A DNA stretch of 64,000 nt from Beaufortia kweichowensis. Taxonomy: Eukaryota; Chordata; Actinopteri; Cypriniformes; Gastromyzontidae. The notes below the pieces were generated by a model. It did not search any database. It saw nothing but the letters and a program-made list of their open reading frames with translations, and was not told the origin of the DNA. The position numbers and the translations under genes are program-made. This document shows positions 10,941 to 22,157 of the stretch, piece after piece. Where the stretch lies: positions 14,730,200 to 14,794,199 of the forward strand of contig CM032807.1 in the NCBI GenBank assembly GCA_019155185.1, in the 5' to 3' direction. Position 1 is the first letter of the stretch. Every line of letters begins with the position of its first letter.

Positions 10941-11853
10941 TGACCTATCAGTTTCAGGTACACCTGTACACAAACACCTAGTGTTACTGTTATGTCATCT
11001 CTCATGTGACACGTACAGTAGTTTATTCACAGCGAACGTTTTACAGGTTTAGTTTAGCAGAGCTTTCAGCACATAGTGAGCATCTAAAATGATGTCGTAA
11101 TCAAGATGAGATCTCGCAAACTGCATTGAATTAAACTGTGGTAAGCAGCAGTTTTTCTTGTGTCAGTTTTGTCATTGTGTGTGGAGTCCTGCTGGGTGGC
11201 CCTGTAAAATTCAAAGAGGTTTTTAAAGTCATCGCGAAGAAGGTTTTATTAAAAACGAATTGTGCCCGCTGGTAGCATCGTTTATTTTCTCACACTCTGC
11301 CTTGATTAATCAGACGATTTGCTGAAAGGATTATTTCAATTATGTAATGCCACAGACACACCCAAAAATTAGTGCCGAAGTCTATTTGCATGCTAATTTT
11401 CGACCTTACAGGCCAGTTGTGATCGTCAGGTGCAGCAGACTAACACAGACTAACAGTGCGTGTTGTGCATTGAAAATAATTTTAAAACTGTTTGGAAATA
11501 CATTGAAAATAAAATAAAATGGAGACGTGGTAAAACTTTATGCTGACTTTGGCAATTGCATGCAAACATCAACCTTACCATAAAAATGTTTTTACCATAC
11601 CGATAGTTTGGTATATATTTGGTGGTTTAAATACCCATGTGAGGTCTCTCTCAAAGTCTGTAAAGCAAAGTTTTGTTATGTTTAAATCATGATTTTTCAT
11701 AGTCAGGTAAAGTGCTGTTTTTTAGAATTGTCATATTCATAACAGTCCATATTCCTCATAAATAAACACATGAAAATGAAAATAAAGTAACTATTTGATA
11801 TTCTTTAAAGAGTCATTTCTTCTCCATTTGTTGGGTATTATTATTGCTTGTGT

Positions 11854-12012
11854 ATAGACTGATATTTTTAGATGTCTGGACTCTATCAACAGGGGTTTAG
11901 TAAAATGTAAACAGATGGTTCATTATATTGGTATAAAAAAATTTGGTATGAAAATTTATTTTAAGTTTTAAATGAAACTGTTATCTCTATAACACTGGAA
12001 TTGCCCATCAGC
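11854..12012 (+). repeat. Interspersed repeat, YGRD-frame family (copy 1)
   Basis: This copy runs from TAGACTGATATTTTTAGATG through GGACTCTATCAACAGG and CAGATGGTTCATTATATTGG to TAACACTGGAATTGCCCATC. It aligns by eye with copies at 46071 and 56700 (same strand) and 14896 and 41944 (opposite strand). In better copies the reverse strand reads a short frame with YGRD, FSQNLK and HLF. This copy is degenerate. Confidence 0.6.
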
Positions 12013-12896
12013 TTTTGTTGTTGTTGGTTGCAGAAAGCGTAATATAAAATATGTTTTGAATACAGGAGGAGTGAAACACGTGTCTCATTACAATTCTCTA
12101 GAAATCTACATGCATTGAACCTGTGTGGGACTGAAAACGTCCCATTACCTGCTTTTATGTGAGATCACACTATATTTTAAGCCATTTTAGAGATCTGTTC
12201 CCATCTCTGCATTGCAGACATTAAGACTGTTTGGTGGATGGGTCTTCTTCATCATGTCGGTGACATTAGAGTCTAACATCCGCCATGATAATTCAGCATT
12301 AAACCCATGAAGAAACCCTCGATCTTATCAGTTTTTATTCATGTCAGTAAGGGCCTGTCCTCACATGCAGCGCGCGGCAGATGTGGTCCTGCCGGTATGT
12401 TTGCTAAAGGCATTGGCTAGATGAAAGACTCTTCGAAACCATAAGCTATGCAGGGAGTCGTGCCAAAAGCTGAAAACGCATGGTTGTGAAAACAGCCCTG
12501 GGAGAAGTTGATCTCCCTCTGTTTGTTCCCGCAGAGGATGAAGAGAGCTTCTGCGGAGGGCTGAGGGCGAGACGACACACGATGGATCAGGCTACAGACT
12601 GTGGAAAAAAACGTCATTATTTCTTCTTACGGAGACACTGACTGGTGTGGAGAAGTTAACTGTGAAGATTGTCAAGCGGTTGAAAGCTGGAGATGCAAAA
12701 CACTTTCCTAGTCTGCCTTCCTTTCATGTTTTTTCTCTTACAAGAGAATCTGTGGGAAGTGTTTTGTATCGACCGTTGATTGACAATATTCACGGTTAGT
12801 TGCTCTGTTTATCTCTGTTTAAAGAAATAATTACTGCTGTTAGTTGAGCCGGTGGATTTTAATGATTAGTGTTTGTGAGTGTGTGTGGTCTGAAAT

Positions 12897-13034
12897 TTAG
12901 GATATTTCCCACCTCAACCTGGAAATAATGTCTTCAACAATGGTTTTTTGATGTTAAAAAGACTCTTAATGTTACTAAATCACCAAATCCAGATGTTATT
13001 TCCAGGTTTAAATTTATGGGAAATATCCCAAAAC
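12897..13034. repeat. Small inverted-repeat element
   Basis: GGATATTTCCCACCTCAACC then TGGAAATAATG on the left is mirrored on the right by GTTATTTCCAGGTTTAAATT and ATGGGAAATATCCC. This makes a 138-bp element with arms of about 28 bp and no coding content. Confidence 0.6.
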
Positions 13035-13100
13035 CAGTTTGTCTGGAACGCAGCATATGACCCGTTTACACCAATGATGATAACCGTAAAGATCGTTCTA

Positions 13101-13322
13101 CATTCTTAAAAATAAAGATGCGTCATGATGCCATAGAAGAACCATTTATGGTTCCATAAAGAATGTTTCACATCCAGAGAACCTTTCTGTTTCACAAAAT
13201 GTTCTTTGTAGTAGAAAAAGATTTTTCAGACTATAATAAAGTAAGAAGAAATGGTTCTTTTTGGAAACCTCTGACTGAATGGTTCTTTGGGGAACCAAAA
13301 ATGGTTCTTCTGTGGCTGTGAA
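13101..13322. repeat. MITE-like element, CTTAAAAATAAAGGTGCTT family (copy 2)
   Basis: It shares ATGATGCCATAGAAGAACCA and TTCTGTTTCACAAAATGTTC with the copy at 10415. The right end has decayed: the ATGGTTCTTCTGTGGC part is present but the terminal CACCTTTATTTTTAAG is missing. It is therefore a truncated copy. Confidence 0.7.
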
Positions 13323-14895
13323 GTTAACAGTTTTAACTTAGCAGAATAGCGGTTCCACTGGCAGTGGAACCCGTTCACATGAGCGGCATGTGTCGCAGAT
13401 CCTGCGCTCATAAGGACTTTGAGGCATCTAAGGAGCTGTTTTACAGGGCCCTGATTGTTTTGGAAGGCGTCCTGAGGGCCTGGGGATTTTTACAGTGAGC
13501 TTTAAATGGGTATAGATGCCTGCGCCCAGCTGGGGACCATTATGGTAGACGTTATCCAAAAAATGCCAGGGCAATTATTTCACATACGGGATAGCTTTCT
13601 GTTCTTTTCTACTTTCCTCGCTCACACACATGCAAGATGGGAGTCATTTCCTATTTTGTGAAACCAAGTGGTCAAGGTTTTTTTGGTTGGCATGTGCTAA
13701 GACCATCTTTCTCCTTTCACAGCTTATCAAATCATGCACCTGAATATCAGGTGAGCAAAATATCGTATGTATCAAGCTCCATATAATATAACTCTGAATG
13801 ATTACATTTTTTATATAAAAATGTAGATGCAGTATAGATGTAGTAAAGATATTAATTTTATGGAGTGATTGATTACCATTGATTTATGGAGTGAGCCTTC
13901 TCCTTGTGTTCGCCTCCTTCTCCACCTTCTTGACTTTTCTCTCTCCGCCCCGTTCGTTTGTCGGCACATCCCTTCAGCCGCAAACTCCAGTGTCATCCAT
14001 CAAATTCCTGCAGCTCTTCTTAAAACGCCTTTTCACGCCAGACAGATCTCAGCGCGGTGACGCACGCTTCAAGCTGTGATTCAGACTTGTTGCAATGCCA
14101 CAAAACGCCGTGCTAATGCACTTCATTTCTCTGCGCTCTCACTGGGCCAAGAGTCATAGTCTTTCCAGTTGTTTTCAATGTCTTTTCCCGTCCGCGCCGT
14201 AGGACGTCGATCTCTCTGGCTGCATCAGATGATGACAGGGCACTCCGTGATGGCATGTGTTTTCGTTTAGACCGCTGTGCTACCCGAGGCCGGCCGGGTT
14301 TTTCGTGAGAGCCTGCAGAGGAAGTAGAAGGTTGATGTGGGAATAGAGGCTCGGGGCACATCAGGTACACACCCCACCTGTCCAGAAATGGCCTCGTGCC
14401 AAACTGCTAAGTGGATTTGTGTGTCAGTGGGTTAGGTTAAGTTTATACCGAGATGTTTTATTTGTCTGGGTAGGTGTAGGTGTGACTGTGGGTATGTTGA
14501 GGTGCCTTTTGTGTGGTGTGAGTGCTGCGAAACAGCGGCGGCTTCTTCTCTCGAGGCAGTTTGTGATGTCCCTCCTCTCTGTTCCTGTAGATGGAGACAG
14601 ATTGGAATGGTTACTGCGACAGGCCTGCTTTCACTTAGACAGGAGACAGCCGTGTATGTGTGTGCCATAACCACTGTTACTGCCGCTATCCACTGCGGCT
14701 TCTCTCCACACACACACTCGGATTTTCCACTGTAGAATGCAAGCTACAGGCTTTTTAAACGCAGATGTCTGCTGTCATTACCGACATGGATCACTGATAA
14801 CTGATATATGAGCACTACCAAAGGATTATGGATGAAAAAAAAAACAGGGAAATTGATCAAGTCATTAATAGTTCAAAAACATCGACTTGAAAAAA

Positions 14896-15015
14896 ACTGT
14901 TATGGACGTGACATGTTCAGTCAAAACTTAAAATACAATTTTTCACAGAATGTAATTATTACCAGTATATTGAATCATCTTTTTATATTTTACTAAAGCC
15001 CTGTTGACAGAGTTA
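14896..15015 (-). repeat. Interspersed repeat, YGRD-frame family (minus orientation)
   Basis: On the + strand it reads GTTATGGACGTGACATGTTC, AGTCAAAACTTAAAATACAA and then a TATTGAATCATCTTTTTATA tail, that is, the reverse of the 56700 copy. The translated frame on + at 14808-14996 contains YGRDMFSQNLK, the same peptide as on the minus strand at 56692-56931. It is a repeat, not a gene. Confidence 0.65.
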
Positions 15016-16499
15016 TCTATTTTAAAAAATGGAAATATACTTGTGTTATGGATATGACGTTTTTGAGAGGCAACGTACCTTTTAGGATTTCTGTGAATTA
15101 AAATGCACGAATCAGCTGCGATCATCACGAATTCTTCATTTATGAAGAATATGGACTGTTATGAATGTGACAATTCTGAAAACAACACTTCATTTTAAAA
15201 TCATGATTTATAAACAAATGCTTTAAAAACTTTAAAAGAGATCTCACATAGGTATTGTATACTATTGTATAGTATGGTGGAAACATTACGTAAAAACTTT
15301 TGTTGCAAGGGAGCTATACAGTAAATGCATATTAATACAGATACTGTAGTAGTGACAAAAGTAAAGAAAAACAAGAAATTGTTAAATGTATAGAATACAT
15401 ACATTGACAAAACTGAGAAAAAATAGTACTATTAACCATGTTCATAGTGGTATGTGTGTGTCAAATTTTAAGTGTGCATATATTATCTTATACTATTATA
15501 TTATAAGATTAGCCATACTACCTTTGAGAAAAAAAACTGTAGGATTATAATCAGTTTTAAAATTAAAAGAAAATTGATGACAACTACAAATTTGAACTAA
15601 TTTTTAAGAAATGGGCAGACATCATAAATACCATTTCGTCTGATAGATCTTACTTACAAATACCATCATGCTTTGTAATAAGATAATGTATCAAAAAACA
15701 GAATATAATTTTCAGAGATTATAAGACAGTTAGGCAATTTGCATGGGACTGTAGATGACAGGTATCAACATTAAATCTTACATGCCAGTCGATGATAATG
15801 GACCGAAAAAATGGAATAGATATATGTGACATTCTTTTCTTATTTAATTTGAAATGTTTTTTTTACCTAGAATCTTTTTTATTTATTTTTTATTTATTAT
15901 TATTTATATTTATTTATTTTTATTTTTTGAAAATTCTTTGATTTTTAAGTAAGTTTAGCCTTATAAAAATTGTTTGGCCAAAATAAAAATAATACTGACA
16001 ATAATTGAAAAAATGTAGAATTGGTAATATACAGTTGTCCACACTTTTAGACCCCATGGTTTTTAAGTGGTATTTTATGACTATTACTGTAAATGACGAG
16101 TTCTATTAATAGTATAAAAACAAAGTTTTTGAAGAAAGTTTTCCCACAAGTAGTGCACTCGAACGTGATTGAAAGCACATACACACACATCACTGCTGGC
16201 TCTAGAATTTAGCATGAAAATATTGGGCTCTCCTCAAACGCTAGTAAGGCGGTTTGGGTCCCAGCTTGTGGTCCGGTTCTCTCATCATCCTTCTGCCAGA
16301 ATCATTTTTTCATTGTCATAATCATTCATCATAGACAATCTGATAGTCTTTAAGGCTTACAGCTCAATCTGTGGAAGAACCGAGAGAAGGCGAGTGAGCG
16401 ATGGATGAACAACCTACTATAAGCAAAGATTCAACTGACTCAAGAGATTTAGTTTGCAACTGCTTTAAAAAGACAAAACTATATATTTCACATTATTTA

Positions 16500-16960
16500 G
16501 CTCGCTCTTCCACAAACTTTCACATCCACATCACCAATCCCCCAGTGTGCGTCGGTGTCACAGACAGCAGCGTCTCGCTACACAGAATGCTGTGTTTCTC
16601 ATTAGCATAGTGGCCTGGCCCCCTGATTAGCCACGATCATCACAAACAAGACATCAGTGATGCGAGGTGAGGCCCCACGAGCCCTCGGGAACCCCAGATC
16701 ACAGGCATGCTAATGAGGGCCCACGATACTGCCGTGTGAGGTGTCAGCCGGGCTTGTGACAGGTGCACAGAGAGGACGTCGGGGGGAGGGTCCGGAGGGG
16801 AGCGAAGGCGTGTCGTAGTCCCCACGGCATCATCTCGTTCTTTGTTCTCTATGCAAATTCACTACCGTGGCTTTCGACAGCTACAGTAGGAACGTAGCCG
16901 GTTGGAGGGGCAGAGCTGTGAGAGTGTCGGGGCTGAATTATGCAAAAGTGTAAATATGTC
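16500..16960. promoter_or_regulatory. Candidate intronic conserved block
   Basis: This is a GC-richer, repeat-free block with GGCATGCTAATGAGGGCCCA near 16704, GACAGGTGCACAGAGAGGAC and CTCATTAGCATAGTGG. Composition contrasts with the AT-rich DNA before 16400. It is probably a regulatory element, but this is inference. Confidence 0.25.
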
Positions 16961-17099
16961 GTCGCATTGCTAGTTGAGCATTATGACACCCTCAAAACGA
17001 ACTGCATGCACACATTCACATTATTGGGATATTATCCAGTGACGTTGCAATATTGCACCACCATCAAATGACTTCACGTTGAACGTTCAGGTAATGCTA

Positions 17100-17780
17100 A
17101 AGACGGCGACAGCCAGCGCAACAATGTTGTTTCACTCATGCGACAGCAGGGCTCTCGAGTCTGACAGATTTATTCGCAGATAATTAAAAAACACCCTGCG
17201 GCCCCTCCCTCCTGACTTCTCTGTCACCGCATTCATGCTCTTAAAAGGAAATTAATTGCCGCAAAATGTTGAAATCAACATATCTAAACTCAGGTTGGAG
17301 GTCCCCGAGGATGGACTAATTGGCCTTGAGGTTTTGTACTACTAAACCCAAGAGGATGTGTAACTTTAGCGCAGGACACCCTCCTAAGCAGAGACGCATG
17401 CATGTCATTAATCACAAATCCTGCATGTAGACATCTCAGCACTGTTTAACGCAGCGAGGGTACTACTGTAGAGTTGTTAGCGGCGTGCATGCCAACAGCC
17501 GCAACTCAATTTAGCTATTTAACCTGTAATCCCGGCAATATTTATTGAAGTGCGAGAGGAAAGAAAATTAGGCTATTAAGCTCCCGCAATTGAATACACT
17601 GAGAGGAGAAAAGGCACTCCGCTAACTGGCAGTTGACCTCTGCGGCCCGCAGCGCACAGTTTCATGGACACGGGCAGCGGTAATTACTGCAAATTGAATC
17701 ACGGAGCGAACGGCGATGATTCTGTAATGAGCGCCCTTATTGGCTCGAGCACTTTGCTGAGACATGGCCCTCCCAGGCCT
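17100..17780. promoter_or_regulatory. Candidate intronic conserved block rich in homeodomain cores
   Basis: This repeat-free stretch has many TAATTA/ATTA-type sites embedded in GC-richer text: GCAGATAATTAAAAAACACC, GGAAATTAATTGCCGC, CAATATTTATTGAAGTGCG, CCCGCAATTGAATACAC and GCGGTAATTACTGCAAATTG. It lies about 2 kb before the last exon. Its texture is that of a vertebrate developmental enhancer. No open frame of interest crosses it. Confidence 0.35.
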
Positions 17781-18469
17781 CTGTAGTGCGACACACACAC
17801 AGTAAGACCCAATGGACCATGATCATATGGAGATTTGTGTTCCTGAGGTGCCTGATGGGTAATTTCACACCATCATGCCACACAAGCTGCTGTCACAAGA
17901 CATGGATCTCTGATGGGTCATTAGCATATCCTAACTTATTCACCGTGGGCTCCTCTCTCTCGTTCTGGCTTGTTTGGAAAGTTGATGAAATTTGTCTTTG
18001 GTCGTCATTAAGCCTGCCTGTCTGTTAGCTGACACGGTCCCTTAGTAACATATGGTGTTTTTTGTATAATGTGATAGGATGCAAATTGCAACGGCACAGA
18101 CGCACAGTTATGCCAGGGTAAGATTGCGCACATATGCATATATCTGTGCGTGCATGAATCACACTTTCTTTTTGTCCATCCCATGTTGTGTTAAATCGTG
18201 CGGTGCCACTAAAGAAACAGAACGTGTGTTCTGATGATGTGTACGGAATGAACAGACTGTGTGTATTTTAGTATGTGATCTCTTTCACATTTCTGCATTC
18301 AAAATCTTTCATGCAAGGTGTCCGTTTAAAGGCTAGCCAAACTAAACACAGGCTGTGGACCTGTCATGTTAGTGTCCGTCTCTGCATCAGTTACATTTGA
18401 AACCACAGAAGGGTGTTTTTCAGAAAGGACCAGCCACAAGGTTTTTCTGCAGAACTACAACTAACACAC

Positions 18470-18880
18470 TGTTTACACCTGGTATCCATCTCTGGTGATT
18501 TGATTACAGGTGGTCATCGCTAAACACCTGGGTTCCAAAACATTTGCTTATTGAATCCCTCATACCACATTAATTTGTAGTTAGAAATCACAAGTAGTGT
18601 AACAGTCACCCCATCAGTCAACCCAAAGCAAAGGTTTTAAAGACAGTATGGCTTTGAAAGAACCAACAACATTGGCAAAGCTCGTACATGCACATGACTT
18701 ACCTTACCTTGCATTTACATGTACTGACAGATTGAGAGACAGATAATTTATTCTAGATTAAAGTGCCTCCTAAATAAATAAATGATCCATGCAAATTTAA
18801 ATTTCAGTTACTTCAGTTACTAAACAGTGACCATGTGTGATTCACCTGAGATGGAGGGTAATATCAGGTGTAAACGGTCT
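18470..18880. repeat. Element with GTTTACACCTGG inverted ends
   Basis: The left end CTGTTTACACCTGGTATCCA and right end ATATCAGGTGTAAACGG are inverted. Inside them GTGATTTGATTACAGGTGG opposes CCATGTGTGATTCACCTGAG. The interior is about 350 bp without coding capacity. It is likely a non-autonomous DNA transposon. Confidence 0.55.
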
Positions 18881-19669
18881 TATAATAATTCTTCAGTCTT
18901 TTTTTTGGTTATATTGCAAAGAAATTAAAGCTGATATAAAGGTAAAACTACATTTCACATGTCACATTACACATAACATAGCTTAACCATGTTAGTAGCT
19001 ATTGCTAAGCTGACCATGTTATAATACAGACCTGTCATCATGACTCTATTTCATTACTTTTCATTCATAATCCTCTCCTTTTCTTTCTTCTGCCACAGAA
19101 TTATCACCATATGGAAGTAATGAAGGGTGGGGGTGTTGATCAGGGAGTTATATATTATCGCTGTCTGACATTAACATTAGCACAATGTGTTTGTGGACTG
19201 TGGGCGATACTTGCAATCTGCATTAGGCTCCAGCCCTCAGGGAGCTTCTCTGCTCTCTCTAAACCCCTCGTGTTACTTAGATCCTGGGCGAGTCAAGTAC
19301 GGGCAGATTCTCTCCGACACAGCTTTAGAACAGCAGGCTAAATAACCTGCTAGGCTATCAGTGAGCTCTTGTCTTCTCTCTTACGTTGATGTAATTTTCA
19401 TTCAATCTTATAAAATGGCTGTCGCTGCAGCACCATGAGATGTCTCTCACATGTTGCCTGTTTAATTTTTAAACAGAAATGATCCATGAACCTCACTATA
19501 GAGGGCTCTTGGTTTTGATTACATTCAGAGCCATCACAGAGAACAAACAGATGCACGAATGACATGGAAAGCTATTAAAGCGTGCTATCTCAGCCGCCCC
19601 TTGCAGCAAAACTGAGTTAATAGCTAATGTGCGTATATTAATTCTGTCCATGTTTTTTTTGTCTTTTAG

Positions 19670-21627
19670 GAAAAGATGAGCCCTCCAGTTACATATGCAC
19701 CACGTGTAAGCAGCCCTTTAGGAGCGCATGGTTTCTGCTGCAACATGCACAGAACACTCATGGGATACGTATCTACTTGGACACCTACCCTTCTAGCTGC
19801 TCTCTTACCCCACGCATGGCCCTTCCTCCTCCATTGGGAGCTGATGCCCTGCCCCGTTCCCCTCTCGCCAGCTTTTTGGGTGACAGCGGCAACCCTTTCC
19901 AACTGTTACGCATGGCTGCCCCGCTGCTACGAGAGCCCCCTCCCGGATACATGGAAGCTCGCTTGCCAACTTCCCCACCTTTTGTAAGCCCTCCACCGCC
20001 CCGCCATCCTCTAGATCGCCTCGGCCCAGACGAGATGGGTATCCTGTCCCAGCATCCAAGTGCATTTGAGCGGGTGATGCGGCTGACCCCTATGGGCATG
20101 GAACCATCAATGGGATTCTCTCAACGCCTTCGTGAATTGGCAGGCAACAACAACAACGGCGGCCCAACCCCTCCTCTTTCACCTAACCGTGTACCACCCA
20201 TGCATCGGCTTCTCAGCCCCACCCTCTTCCAGGCTGGCTCCAAACCTCCACATTTCCTAACCACACCACCAGAGCCACTCTCAGTTCCGTCCAGTCGACC
20301 CAATTCCTCACCACCATTAAACCAAGTCGGCAAGGTCAAGTCATGCGAGTTCTGCGGCAAGACTTTCAAGTTCCAAAGCAACTTGATAGTGCACAGACGA
20401 AGCCACACTGGCGAAAGACCCTACAAGTGTCATCTCTGTGACCATGCGTGTTCGCAGGCCAGCAAGCTAAAGCGCCACATGAAAACCCACATGCACAAGT
20501 CGGGCTCTATGGGGAGTTCACCTGAGCAGGGATCACAAGACTCTCTTGGAGAAGGGCGTAAGAACAATGAGGACAATGGAACAAGGGATGGATTGGATAA
20601 TGAGGAGGAGGAAGAAGAAGAGGAGGAAGAAGAGGAGGAGGAGGAGGAAGAGGAGGAACATCAAAATGGGAGCAGGCCTGAGTCCAACCTGAGCATGGAT
20701 TCGGAGCCAAGCAGGAACAAGGAGAATGGCCAAAGACCCTCTCCCGAGGAAAAGTCTCTGGCCAGTGACAGAGCAACAGAAAGCCAATACAACAACCTCG
20801 ACAATCACTTGAGACTTCCATCAGGTAACAGGGCTCGCGAGGACACAGACAGTGATTTAGCCGGCAGGGAGATCGACAGAGACCGGCGGCCAATGGTGAA
20901 TGGCAGAGGCTGCGGCCCAGAGGACTCATTCTCGCCTTTATTCCATCGAAAGCCCATGCCTATTTCTAGCCCCAGCCTTTCTGGATCCTCCGCCAAAAGG
21001 ATCAAGGTAGAGAAGGATATGGAGCTGCCTCAGGTGCCCATCATCTCCCCTGAAAACGTCTACTCTCAGTTGCTGGCTGGTTATGCTGCATCCCGCCACT
21101 TCATAAGGGAGCCCATCCTAGGATTTAACGACTCAAGGCAGTCGCCGTTTGGAACCTCTTCCGAGCATTCCTCATCTGAGACGGGCAGCCTGCGCTTTTC
21201 CACCCCACCGGGGGAAATTCTGGAGGGGGGTGGATTGTCTGGAAGAAGTGGCAGCAGTACACCCCACCTCCATTTGCGGGGTCCAGGGCCAGGGAGACCA
21301 CCCAGCTCCAAAGAGAGTCGACGGAGTGACACCTGTGAGTACTGTGGCAAGGTGTTCAAAAACTGCAGCAATCTGACCGTGCATCGTCGCAGCCACACCG
21401 GTGAGAGGCCTTACAAGTGTGACCTGTGCAGCTATGCTTGTGCACAGAGCAGCAAGCTCACCCGACACATGAAGACCCACGGGCAGTTTGGCAAAGAGGT
21501 GTATCGCTGCGATATTTGCCACATGCCCTTCAGCGTGTACAGCACCCTGGAAAAACACATGAAGAAGTGGCATGGAGAGCATTTGTTGACCAGTGAGGTC
21601 AAACTGGAGCAGGCTGACAGAGCTTGA
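19670..21627 (+). CDS. bcl11b: bcl11b last coding exon (zinc fingers and C-terminus)
   Basis: This is the final coding exon of a nuclear sequence-specific transcription factor and corepressor/BAF-associated protein of T-cell, neuronal and skin development. It enters in phase 1 (g|ga completes Gly, then KDEPSSY) and ends at TGA 21625-21627, adding 651 residues. With exon 2 this gives 766 visible residues, or about 785 with exon 1, against 823 for the human short isoform. Order: C2H2 finger 19696-19761; proline-rich stretch with PPLSP; finger pair 20344-20406 and 20428-20490; 19 consecutive Glu codons at 20602-20658; SAKRIKVEKD motif; finger triplet 21334-21396, 21418-21480 and 21508-21573, which in the family reads TGACCA-type sites. 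All Cys/His zinc ligands are intact. The HGEHLLT..EQADRA tail is BCL11B-type. Oddities: the linker after the Glu run is short, and a conserved Trp (ENVYSQWLAGY) is Leu. ATG 19777 is internal, not the start. Confidence 0.97.
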
Positions 21628-22151
21628 GACCACTACCAACGCACTGCATTATGGGTTTAGCTGGATAGTCTTTCTCTGGACTAGTTTTTTTTTTTTTTGA
21701 GTGTTTTGATGTTTTGTTTTCAAGCAAAAACGAACTGCCACCTGAGAAACAAGAAGACAAGGAAATGTTAGGATTTCCTTGCAACTAACAGAGGAGTAGT
21801 CCATTAAGAATTCATGGAGCCTTTCTACTGTGCAATAATTTCTGTATTTATTGGAGTATTTGTAATGATACATGGCATGTGCAGGTACATTATCGATGGG
21901 TTTCTAATGCATTCAATTCCTGAAATTATATTTCTACGCCCCATCTAATGATATGACGAATACTGAGATTTTGAAGTGGCCGAGATTTAGCCACTTTTGT
22001 GTTTCCTCAAAGGAAAAAAAATGGGCACATTTTAATGAAGAGGTCAGCCTCTAAAAATCTGAGAACATTTTCATGTTGCTGTCAATGGCCCCACTCCTCA
22101 TAGGTGATATAGTACAATATATAGATGTAAAGCACTGAATGTCACTTTGAC

Positions 22152-22157
22152 AATAAA
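22152..22157 (+). terminator. bcl11b: Proximal poly(A) signal AATAAA
   Basis: A canonical AATAAA about 525 bp after the stop codon. It is a candidate for a short 3' UTR isoform. Confidence 0.35.

Larger units (their letters stand above)
4984..19669 (+). other. bcl11b: bcl11b intron between exon 2 and last coding exon
   Basis: This 14,686-bp phase-1 intron has donor GTAGGT at 4984 and acceptor TTTTAG ending at 19669 behind a T-rich tract. Human BCL11B has an optional 213-bp exon 3 in this interval. I read the intron for phase-1 open segments between splice sites and for the exon 3 peptides and found no convincing equivalent, so exons 2 and 4 probably splice directly. The intron holds several inverted-repeat elements, simple repeats and candidate regulatory blocks listed separately. 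The open frames in it (up to about 140 codons, mostly CT/GA tract translations) have no recognisable domains. Confidence 0.85.

Noticed and set aside
13723..13750. Possible 28-nt microexon: TTTCACAG acceptor, CTTATCAAATCATGCACC start, GTGAGC donor
   Set aside because: 28 nt is not a multiple of three and would break the phase-1 reading frame between the two bcl11b exons. The peptide has no family match.
20507..20929. Antisense 140-codon Leu/Pro/Cys-rich frame across the Glu run
   Set aside because: It is the antisense shadow of the GAG/GAA run and flanking coding sequence, with no domain.
19777..21627. Gene starting at ATG 19777
   Set aside because: The same frame continues upstream through an intact C2H2 finger to the splice acceptor at 19669, so this Met is internal.
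21172..21639. Antisense 155-codon frame opposite the last fingers
   Set aside because: It is an open frame forced by zinc-finger codon use on the other strand. No family resemblance.
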